From an uncultured Eubacterium sp. (lineage in GTDB: Bacteria > Bacillota > Clostridia > Oscillospirales > Acutalibacteraceae), in contig CAJOEV010000016.1 of assembly GCA_905233545.1 (NCBI GenBank), forward strand, positions 1 through 56,361: 56,361 bases of DNA, read 5' to 3'. The notes beneath the pieces are model-generated. The model saw only the letters and a program-made list of their open reading frames with translations. It ran no database searches and had not been told where the DNA came from. The translations under genes were made by a program, and so were the position numbers. This document shows positions 15,747-24,988 of the stretch, piece after piece (position 1 is the stretch's first letter; every line of letters begins with the position of its first letter).

Positions 15747-17630
15747 ATGACTGATCTTAAAGAAGAATATCAGCTTCCGATATATCTGTTTCATGACGGC
15801 ACGAACTACAAGGCATATGAGTTCTTCGGCGTTCATAAAATAGATAAGACCCGCTATGCTTTCAGGGTGTGGGCGCCGGGCGCTGAAGGAGTCAGTGTTG
15901 TCGGCGATTTCAACAACTGGGACGAAAACGCTCACAGATGTTTTCCGATATCACCGGGAATCTGGGAAGCAATAATTGACAATCTGAATGTATACGACTG
16001 CTATAAATACTCCATTAAGACCAAAGACGGCAGAACTCTTCTCAAAGCCGACCCGTATGCAGTTCACCAGGAAACAAGACCTGCAACAGGCTCAAAGGTA
16101 TATGAGCTGAGCGACTATAAATGGGGCGACAAAAAATGGCAGACAGCTAAAACCAAGGGAAATATTCTTGAAAAGCCCGTTAACATTTATGAAATCCATT
16201 TCGGCTCATGGAAACAGCATGAGGACGGCAATTTCTTAACCTACAGAGAAATGGCAGACGAGCTTGTTCCGTATGTTAAGGAAATGGGATACACGCATAT
16301 TGAAATGCTTCCTATTATGGAATTCCCGTTTGACGGCTCCTGGGGCTATCAGGTTACAGGATATTTTGCCGCAACATCAAGATACGGCATCCCCGAGGAT
16401 TTGATGTATTTCATTGATAAGTGCCACCAGAATAACATCGGCGTTATTCTTGACTGGGTACCCGCTCACTTCCCCAAGGACGCACACGGTCTTTATGAAT
16501 TTGACGGAACCTGCTGCTATGAATATGCCGACCTCAAAAAGGGCGAGCACAAGGAATGGGGCACAAGAGTTTTTGACTACTCCAAAAAAGAGGTTGTCTC
16601 CTTCCTGCTTTCATCGGCAATGTTCTGGGTTGACAAATACCATTTTGACGGACTCAGGGTTGACGCAGTTGCTTCAATGCTCTATCTCGACTACGGAAGA
16701 AAGAACGGCGAATGGACACCGAACAAAAACGGCGGACGCGAAAATCTTGAAGCAGTTGCATTCTTCCAGAATCTTAATTCGGCAATGTTCAAAGAGCATC
16801 CCGATGTTATGATGATTGCAGAAGAATCAACGGCATGGCCGATGATAACAATGCCGACTGATATCGGCGGTCTCGGTTTCAATTTCAAGTGGAATATGGG
16901 CTGGATGAACGATATGCTTCGCTACACATCCATGGACCCGCTGTTCAGAAAGGGCAATCATAACTGCATAACGTTCAGCTTCTTCTATGCATTCTCGGAA
17001 AACTTTGTTCTTCCGATAAGCCACGACGAGGTTGTTCACGGAAAAGCAAGCCTGCTCAACAAAATGCCCGGTGACTATGATATGAAATTCGATGGAATGA
17101 GATTATTCCTTGCATATATGATGGCTCACCCCGGAAAGAAGCTTCTGTTTATGGGAAGCGAATTCGGTCAGTTCATTGAATGGAACTACAAGCAGGGACT
17201 TGACTGGATGCTTCTTGATTATGAAAAGCACAAGAAACTCGCTAATTTCACAAAGGAACTCAACAAGTTCTATAAAGACCACAGCGAGCTCTGGGAGATT
17301 GACTACTCCTGGGAAGGCTTCCAGTGGATTTCAAGCGAGGATAACTGCAACAGCGTTATCGCATTCAGAAGAATCAACAAAAAGGGCGAAGAGATTATTG
17401 CTGTTTTCAACTGGACACCGAACAGCTTTGAAAGCTACAAAATCGGCGTACCCGAAAAAGGCACCTATAAAGTCGTGCTTGATACATCGCTTGCAAAATT
17501 CGGCGGTGACAAAGCAAGACTTTCAGGAACATATAAGTCAGTTAAAGAGCCTATTCACGGCTTCGACAACCACATCAATCTTAAACTGCACGGTCTTTCG
17601 GCAGTTTATCTGAAAAAACAAAAAGATTAA
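15747..17630 (+). CDS. glgB: 1,4-alpha-glucan branching enzyme
   Basis: GlgB makes alpha-1,6 branches in glycogen. The 627-residue protein has an N-terminal CBM48 (AFRVWAPGAEGVSVVGDFNNW, about 35-110), a GH13 catalytic barrel and a C-terminal beta domain. The catalytic Asp is in GLRVDAVASM (about 306), the Glu in MIAEESTAWP (about 359), and the transition-state Asp in PISHDEVVHGK. GSWGYQVTGYFA is another family signature. It is the first gene of the glgB-C-D-A operon, 21 bases before glgC. Confidence 0.97.
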   Translation: MTDLKEEYQLPIYLFHDGTNYKAYEFFGVHKIDKTRYAFRVWAPGAEGVSVVGDFNNWDENAHRCFPISPGIWEAIIDNLNVYDCYKYSIKTKDGRTLLKADPYAVHQETRPATGSKVYELSDYKWGDKKWQTAKTKGNILEKPVNIYEIHFGSWKQHEDGNFLTYREMADELVPYVKEMGYTHIEMLPIMEFPFDGSWGYQVTGYFAATSRYGIPEDLMYFIDKCHQNNIGVILDWVPAHFPKDAHGLYEFDGTCCYEYADLKKGEHKEWGTRVFDYSKKEVVSFLLSSAMFWVDKYHFDGLRVDAVASMLYLDYGRKNGEWTPNKNGGRENLEAVAFFQNLNSAMFKEHPDVMMIAEESTAWPMITMPTDIGGLGFNFKWNMGWMNDMLRYTSMDPLFRKGNHNCITFSFFYAFSENFVLPISHDEVVHGKASLLNKMPGDYDMKFDGMRLFLAYMMAHPGKKLLFMGSEFGQFIEWNYKQGLDWMLLDYEKHKKLANFTKELNKFYKDHSELWEIDYSWEGFQWISSEDNCNSVIAFRRINKKGEEIIAVFNWTPNSFESYKIGVPEKGTYKVVLDTSLAKFGGDKARLSGTYKSVKEPIHGFDNHINLKLHGLSAVYLKKQKD

Positions 17631-17651
17631 AATTCAGGAGGAATTAAGCAT

Positions 17652-18860
17652 ATGAAACACAAATCTGATGTTGTTGCAATGCTGCTTGCAGGAGGTCAGG
17701 GCTCTCGTCTCGGCGTTTTAACAAAAAGCATTGCAAAACCCGCTGTTCCGTACGGAGGAAACTACAGAATTATTGATTTCCCTCTTTCAAATTGCGTTAA
17801 CAGCGGTATCTACACAGTAGGCGTTTTAACCCAGTATCAGCCCCTTGTTCTCAACGACTATCTCGGCAACGGACAGCCCTGGGATCTGGACAGAATCAAC
17901 GGAGGCGTTCATGTTCTTTCTCCCTATGAGGCAATCGGAGGAGCAGAATGGTATAAGGGCACTGCAAACGCTATTTATCAGAACATAACATTCATTGAGA
18001 AATATGACCCGAAATATGTTGTTATCCTTTCGGGCGACCATATCTACAAAATGAATTACGCAAAGATGATTGACTTCCACAAGAAGAACAATGCAGACTG
18101 CACAATCGCCGTTCTCGAGGTTCCGTGGGAAGAAGCATCGCGTTTCGGAATTCTTGCAACCGACGAAAACAATAAGATTTATGAATTTGCAGAGAAACCT
18201 GCTCAGCCGAAATCAAACAAGGCTTCAATGGGCGTTTATGTTTTCTCATGGGACAAACTCAAAAAATATCTTATCCGGGATGAGGCTAATCCCGATTCAT
18301 CAAATGACTTCGGTAAGAACATCATTCCGACAATGCTGAATGACGACCAGAGAATGTTTGCATTCCCGTTCAAGGGATATTGGAAGGATGTCGGAACAAT
18401 TGATTCTCTCTGGGAAGCAAATCTCGACATTATCAATCCAAATGTTGACCTTGATTTAAGCGACACAACCTGGAGAATTTACTCACGCAATCCGATGTCT
18501 CCGCCGCATTACATCGGCAAAGACGCTAAGGTTGAGAATTCATCAATCGGCGAAGGCTGTGAAATCGACGGAACGGTTGATTACTCCGTTGTTTCCCCCG
18601 ATGTTGTCATCGGCAAGGGCGCCGAGGTTAAATATTCGGTTATTATGCCTGGCGCAACAATTAAAGACGGCGCAAAGGTTTATTATTCAATAATTGCCGA
18701 GGATGCAGTTATTGAAGAGGACGCTCAGATTGGCGAAATTCCCGAAAACCTTGAAAACAGCGCTGACTGGGGAGTCGCAGTAATCGGTTCAAAAGCAAAG
18801 ATAACAAAGGGCAAGAAAATTGCTCCGAAAGATATGATAGCATCAGGAGAGGAGGTATAA
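17652..18860 (+). CDS. glgC: Glucose-1-phosphate adenylyltransferase, catalytic subunit
   Basis: GlgC makes ADP-glucose from ATP and glucose-1-phosphate, the committed step of glycogen synthesis. The 402 residues start with an intact nucleotide-binding loop ([14 protein letters not shown]) and [38 protein letters not shown] (substrate Asp) and [10 protein letters not shown] (Lys for glucose-1-P) are present. The C-terminal left-handed beta-helix (about 290-385) shows hexapeptide repeats. AGGAGG precedes the ATG. Confidence 0.97.
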   Translation: MKHKSDVVAMLLAGGQGSRLGVLTKSIAKPAVPYGGNYRIIDFPLSNCVNSGIYTVGVLTQYQPLVLNDYLGNGQPWDLDRINGGVHVLSPYEAIGGAEWYKGTANAIYQNITFIEKYDPKYVVILSGDHIYKMNYAKMIDFHKKNNADCTIAVLEVPWEEASRFGILATDENNKIYEFAEKPAQPKSNKASMGVYVFSWDKLKKYLIRDEANPDSSNDFGKNIIPTMLNDDQRMFAFPFKGYWKDVGTIDSLWEANLDIINPNVDLDLSDTTWRIYSRNPMSPPHYIGKDAKVENSSIGEGCEIDGTVDYSVVSPDVVIGKGAEVKYSVIMPGATIKDGAKVYYSIIAEDAVIEEDAQIGEIPENLENSADWGVAVIGSKAKITKGKKIAPKDMIASGEEV

Positions 18861-18862
18861 CT

Positions 18863-19987
18863 ATGAACGGAAAGAAAGTTCTCGGAATGATTTTTGCAAA
18901 TATTCACGAAGAGGCTCTTGAAGCATTAACAAATATGAGAACCATGGGTTCTGTGCCGTTTTGCTCAAGATACAGACTCATCGACTTCCCGCTTTCAAAT
19001 ATGGTTGACAGCGGTATCACCAAAATCGGTGTTGTTACAAATGCAAACTTCAATTCACTTATGGACCATGTCGGAACAGGTAAACCCTGGGATTTAAGCA
19101 GAAAGAACGACGGTTTGTTCATTCTTCCTCCCTATTCTCTTACTTCAACAGCTATGTGGGGCAACAGAATAGACGCTATCTACGGAAATATGGGATTCCT
19201 CGACCAGTCAAATCAGGAATATGTTTTGATGAGCGACTGCTACAACATTATGAATCTTGATTTTGAAGAGCTCTTTGAAGCTCACGAAAACAGCGGTGCT
19301 GCTGTTACAATCGTTGGCGTTAAGGGCAAAAAGCCGAAGGATATCAGCTCCGTTCTCGTATTAAACGAAGTTGCAGATGACGGAAAGATTATTGAAGCTT
19401 CTCTCGACCCGAACACAGACGAAGATGTTTTCTATTCCTGCAACATTATTCTTATCAAGAAATATCTTCTTCAGACTCTTATTGCAAATGCACATTCAAA
19501 GAATGAGGTTTCCTTCCAGAGAAGCATTCTTATGAACTGCATTAAATCCGAAAAAGCATATGCATACGATGCAACAGACTGCTTTGTTGGAACAATCGAC
19601 AGCATTCAGAGCTATTATGATATCTCAATGAGTCTTCTTGATAAAGAAAACAAGAACAAGCTCTTTGATAAGGACAGACCGATTTACACCAAGGAACGCG
19701 ACGATATGCCAACTCTCTACGGACCTGAGGCAAAAATTGCAAATTCCCTTGTTGCAGACGGATGTGAAATCAAAGGAACAGTTGAAAACTGTATTCTTTT
19801 CAAGGGCGTTAAGATTGAAGCAGGTGCAGTTGTTAAGAATTCAATTCTTATGCAGGATACTGTTATCGGTGAGAATTCCAAGATTAACTGCGTTATTGCA
19901 GACAAGAATGTAAACATTAAATCGGGCGTTGAGCTTTCCGGTGCTGAAAACTATCCCGTTAGTCTTTCAAAAGATACCAGAATCTAA
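18863..19987 (+). CDS. glgD: GlgD, second (regulatory) subunit of ADP-glucose pyrophosphorylase
   Basis: This 374-residue GlgC paralogue starts two bases after the glgC stop, with its ribosome site in the end of glgC. It keeps the fold (YRLIDFPLSNMVDSGI; MSDCYNIMNLDFEELF; beta-helix repeats from about 285). It lacks the GGxGxRL loop, showing MIFANIHEEALEALT instead, so it should be catalytically weak or inactive. In Firmicutes GlgD pairs with GlgC to raise activity. The tight coupling to glgC supports a heteromer. Confidence 0.95.
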   Translation: MNGKKVLGMIFANIHEEALEALTNMRTMGSVPFCSRYRLIDFPLSNMVDSGITKIGVVTNANFNSLMDHVGTGKPWDLSRKNDGLFILPPYSLTSTAMWGNRIDAIYGNMGFLDQSNQEYVLMSDCYNIMNLDFEELFEAHENSGAAVTIVGVKGKKPKDISSVLVLNEVADDGKIIEASLDPNTDEDVFYSCNIILIKKYLLQTLIANAHSKNEVSFQRSILMNCIKSEKAYAYDATDCFVGTIDSIQSYYDISMSLLDKENKNKLFDKDRPIYTKERDDMPTLYGPEAKIANSLVADGCEIKGTVENCILFKGVKIEAGAVVKNSILMQDTVIGENSKINCVIADKNVNIKSGVELSGAENYPVSLSKDTRI

Positions 19988-20077
19988 GGCAGAGCAAGAC
20001 GAATCCGAAATCGCCTGAAATGCAGAATTTAAGCGAACTTCGAATTTTTCGTTCTTGCAATACAAAGGAGATATATT

Positions 20078-21508
20078 ATGAAGGTTTTATACGTTGCTTC
20101 CGAAGCACTTCCCTTTATGGCGTCAGGCGGACTCGGTGATGTTGCCGGTTCACTTCCCGTTGCACTCAGAAAGCGCCTTATCGGATGCAGAGTTGTTATG
20201 CCGTTATATGATTCCATCAAGCAGGAATACAAGGACAAGATGAAGTTCATCACTTCAATATCCGTTCCTGTTTCATGGAGAAGACAGTACTGCGGTATAT
20301 TTGAAGCAAAACACAATGGAGTAATTTACTACTTCCTTGATAATCAGTATTATTTCAAGAGGGACGGAATTTACGGTCATTATGACGATGCCGAAAGATT
20401 TGCTTTCTTTGCAAGAGCAGTTCTTGAGATTATCCCTCATCTTGACTGGAAACCCGACATCATTCATTGCAATGACTGGCAGAGCGCATTAACTCCGCTC
20501 TACTATTCATGCTACTATGCAAATCAGATTGGATATGAAAACATAAAAACAGTTTTCACCATCCACAACATTCAGTATCAGGGCAAATACGGCGACGAGC
20601 TTCTTAACGATGTTCTCGGCATTGCTCCCGAACACAACAATCTCATTCTCTACGACGGACTTGTTAACTTTATGAAGGCAGGTATTGAATGCTCAAATAT
20701 GGTTACAACCGTTTCACCGACATATGCTAAGGAAATCCTTGACCCCTGGTTCAGCCACGGACTCGACCCGATTCTCAATCAGCGTTCATGGAAGCTCTGC
20801 GGTATTCTTAACGGAATTGATGTTGACAACTATAATCCTAAAACAGATAAGAACATAGCTGCAAACTACAGCGCAACCGGAAACTTTATGAAGGCTAAGG
20901 CTGAAAACAAAAAAGCCCTTCAGAAAGAGATGGGCATGGCTGTCAGAGATGATGTTCCGCTTGTAGGAATAGTAAGCCGTCTTGCAGGACACAAGGGCTT
21001 CGACCTCATGAAAGAAGTTCTTGAAAAGAGCCTTTGGGAAAGAGATGTTCAGTATGTTGTTCTCGGTTCGGGCGAATGGCAGTATGAGAGCTTCTTCAGA
21101 GAGCTCCACGACAAATATCCCGATAAAGTCGGCGTTACAATCGGCTTTGTTCCCGAGCTTGCAAGAAAGATTTATGCAGGCGCTGACCTCTTCTTAATGC
21201 CGAGTAAAAGCGAGCCCTGCGGACTTTCACAGATGGTTTCACTCAGATACGGAACAATTCCGATTGTCCGTGAAACAGGCGGTCTTAAAGACTCCATTAC
21301 CGACAGCGGTGACGGTGAAGGCAACGGCTTCACATTCAAGAGCTACGACGCTTATGATATGCTTGGCGCTATCTACAGAGGCGTTGACGCATACGCAAAC
21401 AAGGAAGGCTGGAAGATTCTTGTTAAGAGAGCACTTGAATGCGATATGAGCTGGGGCAAGAGCGCTAACGAATATATTAAGATGTATAAGGGACTTTTAA
21501 AGGACTGA
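20078..21508 (+). CDS. glgA: Glycogen synthase (ADP-glucose, GT5)
   Basis: GlgA extends alpha-1,4 chains from ADP-glucose. The 476 residues start MKVLYVASEALPFMASGGLG; the usual KxGGL donor motif appears as ASGGLGDV, a common clostridial variant. FTIHNIQYQGKY, NGIDVDNYNP, VSRLAGHKGFDL and the C-terminal PSKSEPCGLSQM (catalytic Glu) with RETGGLKDSI are intact. A 90-base gap after glgD holds a weak inverted pair (GCAAGACGAA against TTCGTTCTTGC) and the AAAGGAG ribosome site; it may allow separate control of glgA. Confidence 0.97.
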   Translation: MKVLYVASEALPFMASGGLGDVAGSLPVALRKRLIGCRVVMPLYDSIKQEYKDKMKFITSISVPVSWRRQYCGIFEAKHNGVIYYFLDNQYYFKRDGIYGHYDDAERFAFFARAVLEIIPHLDWKPDIIHCNDWQSALTPLYYSCYYANQIGYENIKTVFTIHNIQYQGKYGDELLNDVLGIAPEHNNLILYDGLVNFMKAGIECSNMVTTVSPTYAKEILDPWFSHGLDPILNQRSWKLCGILNGIDVDNYNPKTDKNIAANYSATGNFMKAKAENKKALQKEMGMAVRDDVPLVGIVSRLAGHKGFDLMKEVLEKSLWERDVQYVVLGSGEWQYESFFRELHDKYPDKVGVTIGFVPELARKIYAGADLFLMPSKSEPCGLSQMVSLRYGTIPIVRETGGLKDSITDSGDGEGNGFTFKSYDAYDMLGAIYRGVDAYANKEGWKILVKRALECDMSWGKSANEYIKMYKGLLKD

Positions 21509-21518
21509 TACAAATAAC

Positions 21519-21547
21519 AAAACGGACTGCACTGTGCAGTCCGTTTT
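21519..21547. terminator. Bidirectional intrinsic terminator after the glycogen operon
   Basis: Arms of at least 11 bases (AACGGACTGCA at 21521-21531, complement at 21535-21545) with a three-base loop and flanking A/T tracts separate convergent glgA and the RibU-like gene, overlapping the latter's last codons. Confidence 0.85.
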
Positions 21548-22247
21548 AATCTTGTCTGTAATGAAAGAAAGGTGAAATGTATTTATATACCACCATTGTA
21601 ACAATTGCAACAATAAGATATTTTATGAATGCCAAAGGCAGGTTAACAAATAATACGCCCTGCCATATTCCTTTGAAATCGGGAATACTCTTTGCTAAGC
21701 TCGGAAAATGATTTCTTAAAAATTCAGTTGAAACCGCATAATTTGCAAGGATATTATCGTAGGTTAATCCTTCATTTGAATAATACTTTTCAAGCTTTGG
21801 ATAAACAAAGAACTCAGTTAAAAAGAACTGAAGAATCAATGCGGGAATTACCGAAATAATCGAACTGAAAAAGATTGCTTTTTCCCTTTCAAAAGGCTTA
21901 ATAACCATGTCCTCGTCCTCGGACATATACATATGCGAGGAATACAGGATTTCCGCAAAAACGATAAAAACAATATCAACTGCAACACTGGCAATATCAG
22001 GTATTAATGCAGTCGGAATAAAAGCTATGTGTATTACAGCTTTTATTAAGCATACAACAATACCCGCAATAGGACCGAACGCAATAGCTGCAAGCAATTC
22101 GGGAAAGACCGAAAAATCAATTCCAAACATTCCTGAAATAAACGGAAGTCTTACCCGCAGAAAAACCAGCAGTATTGCAATAGCGGTGAGAACAGCTATG
22201 GAAACCGTTTTTCTTATTGTTATTTGTTTGTCTATATCAGAAATCAT
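21546..22247 (-). CDS. ECF transporter S component, RibU-like
   Basis: This 233-residue integral membrane protein has about six hydrophobic segments. It carries the S-component pattern of riboflavin-type ECF transporters (RVRLPFISGMFGIDFSVFPE; AFGPIAGIVVCLIKAVIH). Such proteins bind a vitamin and work with a shared ECF ATPase module encoded elsewhere. Riboflavin is the best guess from the sequence pattern, but no FMN riboswitch precedes it. The loop between helices 3 and 4 (SEDEDMVIKPFEREK) and the segment around PKLEKYYSNEGLTYDN are longer than usual. It follows the broken acetyltransferase gene by five bases. Confidence 0.75.
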   Translation of the reverse strand: MISDIDKQITIRKTVSIAVLTAIAILLVFLRVRLPFISGMFGIDFSVFPELLAAIAFGPIAGIVVCLIKAVIHIAFIPTALIPDIASVAVDIVFIVFAEILYSSHMYMSEDEDMVIKPFEREKAIFFSSIISVIPALILQFFLTEFFVYPKLEKYYSNEGLTYDNILANYAVSTEFLRNHFPSLAKSIPDFKGIWQGVLFVNLPLAFIKYLIVAIVTMVVYKYISPFFHYRQD

Positions 22248-22252
22248 AACTT

Positions 22253-22634
22253 TTAAAACAGAGGTTTATGTTTGAAATAAACCAATCTTTCTTCATCATC
22301 GGGAATTGAAAAATCCCCGATTTTTTTATATCCTTTTCTCTCAAAAAAGCTTACCAGATTTTCGTCGCTATTCTTTAATGCAACAATAAACTTGTCGTAC
22401 ATTCTCGCCTGTTCCCGTTCCGCGAAACTCTTCAAAGAGCTTGAAATAGTTTATCATCGGGATTCTTTCAAGGAAAAAGCTGTATTGAATCCAGCCTGCA
22501 AATTCTTCGTTTTCAAATATCAGGTAAACCTGATTATTATCAATCCATTTTTTATATTCGGGAAAGACTATTCCATCGTCAATCTTCTGAACAAGCTCAA
22601 AATCTTCCTCTTTCCCAAACCTAACCTTCATCAT
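22253..22634 (-). pseudogene. GNAT acetyltransferase, frameshifted
   Basis: Two overlapping minus-strand frames make one acetyltransferase. The first (22634 to 22368) starts MMKVRFGKEEDFELVQKIDD and reaches LFEEFRGTG. The second (to 22253) continues QARMYDKFIVALKNSDENLV and FFERKGYKKIGDF. Dropping one A near 22411-22415 in GGGAACAGG restores RGTGQARMYDKF, the acetyl-CoA-binding R-x-x-G-x-A loop. So a one-base insertion splits the gene just at the cofactor site. It could be a real pseudogene or a sequencing error. The repaired protein would be about 126 residues. Confidence 0.75.
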
Positions 22635-22649
22635 AGTAAAATCACCTTA

Positions 22650-22696
22650 AAATCGGAGCGAAGCGACCCGAAATTCTCAATTCTCAACTCTCAACT
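22650..22696 (-). repeat. Common box plus TCAACTC heptamer array after the HAD gene stop codon
   Basis: On the plus strand ATCGGAGCGAAGCGACCCG and AAATT are followed by TCAATTC, TCAACTC, TCAACTC and TAAATTC. On the minus strand the stop TAG continues in register as AGTTGAG, AGTTGAG, AATTGAG. Confidence 0.75.
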
Positions 22697-23554
22697 CTAA
22701 ATTCGCCCGTTTGCAATATCCTCGTCCGCCTTACCGCTCATAATATAGTTAAGCAAATCCGCAACACATCCTTTGTTGCAGTGGCAAGCATGGAATTTGG
22801 ATATCCTTTTAATTGAGCCAGGAGCCTGTCCTGCACAGGCAGGAAGACCGACGGTATGAAGCATATCCCAGTCGTTATAATAATCTCCGATAGCTGCAAC
22901 ATGGCTTTTATCAATATCGAGCATATCCGCAAGCTTCATTATTCCAACGCCCTTATGAGTGTCCTTCTGAAGCATTTCAAGAGTAACCGCTGTTGAAGGC
23001 ATAAAGTTTGCATCGGGATTTTCCATTGTTAAAATCCTGCTCTGCAGACGCATCATCGTTGGAGGAAGCGCCCAAAATATAACCTTCATCCAGCCCTCTT
23101 CGGGAACTTCGTCAACCGATTTGACATATTCAAAATGTGCCTTATCAAAACGCATTGTGCTTTTTGAAAGGAGTCCGCTGTGAACTACATAAACATAATC
23201 ATCAAAATATATTCCGATATCAACACTTTTGAAAAGGTCGTCAAACTCCGTTGAAATGTATTTAACGAATTCCCTTCCCTTTTCGCCGATAGTGTTTCGC
23301 CATATCATCTTTTGCTGATTATAGTCGTACAAGCCCGCACCGTTTAAAACAACTGCAGGCTGATTGGGAGATATTCTGTTGTAATTTCTTCCAAGACTGG
23401 ATTGAGTTCTGCCCGAAGCGAGAGTAAAGTTTCCGCCGAGCTGAGTGAACTTTCTGATTGCTTCAATATTAACAGGAGGAATATATCTCATTTTGTTTTT
23501 GAGAGTTCCGTCAATATCCGAAACAACAAGCCAGTTTTCAAAGGTTCTTTCCAT
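22697..23554 (-). CDS. HAD-superfamily (Cof-type) phosphatase
   Basis: The 285-residue product has the nucleophile motif VVSDIDGTLKNK (Asp pair, residues about 12-14), motif II LASGRTQSS, and the C-terminal acidic motif AIGDYYNDWDML. A large C2 cap lies in between, as in Cof/YidA sugar- or cofactor-phosphate phosphatases. I chose the ATG at 23554 because GGGAGC precedes it; an in-frame TTG 12 bases upstream overlaps that ribosome site. The substrate cannot be told. The tail has a cluster of Cys/His (FHACHCNKGC) near residue 265. Confidence 0.85.
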   Translation of the reverse strand: MERTFENWLVVSDIDGTLKNKMRYIPPVNIEAIRKFTQLGGNFTLASGRTQSSLGRNYNRISPNQPAVVLNGAGLYDYNQQKMIWRNTIGEKGREFVKYISTEFDDLFKSVDIGIYFDDYVYVVHSGLLSKSTMRFDKAHFEYVKSVDEVPEEGWMKVIFWALPPTMMRLQSRILTMENPDANFMPSTAVTLEMLQKDTHKGVGIMKLADMLDIDKSHVAAIGDYYNDWDMLHTVGLPACAGQAPGSIKRISKFHACHCNKGCVADLLNYIMSGKADEDIANGRI

Positions 23555-23586
23555 TTTTGCTCCCAAGAAAAAATAGGTTTTTGCTG

Positions 23587-24501
23587 TTAATTTTTGTTTT
23601 CAAGTTTGCTAAGAAACTTGATAAAATAATCCGGGAGTTCACTTTCAAACTCCATATATTCTTCGGTTTTGGGATGAACAAAACCTATCTGCTTTGCGTG
23701 AAGACACTGACCGCCAAGCTCGGTTATCACCTTTTTTGGTCCGTAAACGCTGTCTCCCGCAACAGGATGTCCGATATAAGCTGCGTGAACTCTTATCTGG
23801 TGAGTTCTTCCCGTTTCAAGCACACATCTTACATGGGTAAAATCACCGTATCTTTTAATAACATAAAAGTGAGTTACTGCAGGCTTTGAATTCTTTAGAG
23901 TTACAGCCATCTTCTTTCTATCCTTAGGATTTCTTCCGATTGGCCGGTTAACTGTTATTTCATCCTCTTTTATATTTCCGTAAACAACTGCCTCATATGC
24001 CCTTGTAAAAGAATGTTCCTTTATCTGCTCGGCAAGACTTAAATGTGAGGCGTCATTTTTTGCAACAATCAGCAGTCCCGAGGTGTCTTTATCAATTCTG
24101 TGAACAATACCCGGACGGATTACTCCGTTGATTCCCGATAAACTGTCCTCACAGTGATAAAGCAGTGCATTAACCAGAGTGCCGTTATAATTTCCGTTTG
24201 CAGGATGAACAACCATTCCCTTGGGCTTGTTTACAACAAGAAGGTCATCATCCTCATAAACAATATCAAGAGGAATGTTTTCACCCTCAACATCAAGAGG
24301 AACGGCGTCGGGAATAACAATTTCAACCTCATCGCCTGATTTGCATTTATAGTTTTTGTTAACGCTCACCCCGTTCACACATACTCCGTCATTTTCAATG
24401 ATTTTCTGTACTGCTGAGCGGGTTATTTCTTCAAGGCTTTCACAGATGAATTTATCTATTCTCTCCCCCGAAACTTCGCAGGTTAAATTAATCTTTTCCA
24501 T
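23587..24501 (-). CDS. rluD: 23S rRNA pseudouridine synthase, RluD-like
   Basis: The 304-residue enzyme has an N-terminal S4 RNA-binding domain (ERIDKFICESLEEITRSAVQ) and the RluA/RluD catalytic motif GIVHRIDKDTSGLLIVAKND with the catalytic Asp (about residue 139). VHPANGNYNGTLVNALL and GRTHQIRVHAAYIGHPVAGD complete the family pattern. It starts inside the end of lspA (14-base overlap), a common Firmicute arrangement implying translational coupling. An upstream in-frame TTG is less likely. Which uridines it modifies is not certain; RluD-type is the closest. Confidence 0.92.
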   Translation of the reverse strand: MEKINLTCEVSGERIDKFICESLEEITRSAVQKIIENDGVCVNGVSVNKNYKCKSGDEVEIVIPDAVPLDVEGENIPLDIVYEDDDLLVVNKPKGMVVHPANGNYNGTLVNALLYHCEDSLSGINGVIRPGIVHRIDKDTSGLLIVAKNDASHLSLAEQIKEHSFTRAYEAVVYGNIKEDEITVNRPIGRNPKDRKKMAVTLKNSKPAVTHFYVIKRYGDFTHVRCVLETGRTHQIRVHAAYIGHPVAGDSVYGPKKVITELGGQCLHAKQIGFVHPKTEEYMEFESELPDYFIKFLSKLENKN

Positions 24502-24961
24502 CTTTTCTAAGTGAATCAATAATCATTTTTACTATCAAAACTGCCGCGCCGCAGGTTACGGCTGAATCGGCAATATTGAAAATCGCAAAATCCACAAAAA
24601 GAGGCTCGATAAAATCAACAACATATCCATATAGCGCTCTGTCTATCAGATTGCCGATACCGCCTGAAATGATGACTCCGATACTCCAATAATACCAGAG
24701 GTCATTGCATCTATCCGAAAACAGATACCAGAGTCCCACAGCGCAGATGACTATTGTTAAACCAACAAATATCCATCTTGCGCCCGAGAACATTGAAAAC
24801 GCCATTCCCGTGTTTTCGGCATATCTGAACTGAACAAAGTTTTTTATGATTGTAACTGCGCCGTTTTGAAGATATTTTGCGGCAAGATATTTTGAGAACT
24901 GGTCAAAAGCCACAATCAAAACTATCATAACAGCGCAGGAAATATGTTTCTTTTTGTGCAT
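24488..24961 (-). CDS. lspA: Lipoprotein signal peptidase (signal peptidase II)
   Basis: LspA is a membrane aspartic protease that removes signal peptides from prolipoproteins. The 157 residues contain four hydrophobic segments. The catalytic Asp residues lie in GGIGNLIDRALYG and FNIADSAVTCG, and the conserved YAENTGMAFS loop is present. It is 27 bases downstream of ileS, the classical ileS-lspA neighbourhood, and overlaps rluD. Confidence 0.96.
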   Translation of the reverse strand: MHKKKHISCAVMIVLIVAFDQFSKYLAAKYLQNGAVTIIKNFVQFRYAENTGMAFSMFSGARWIFVGLTIVICAVGLWYLFSDRCNDLWYYWSIGVIISGGIGNLIDRALYGYVVDFIEPLFVDFAIFNIADSAVTCGAAVLIVKMIIDSLRKDGKD

Positions 24962-24988
24962 TCTTTCACCTTAAATAGTGTTTGTTAA

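Noticed and set aside
22248-22252. FMN riboswitch before the RibU-like gene
   Set aside because: Only five bases separate it from the upstream gene, so no aptamer fits.
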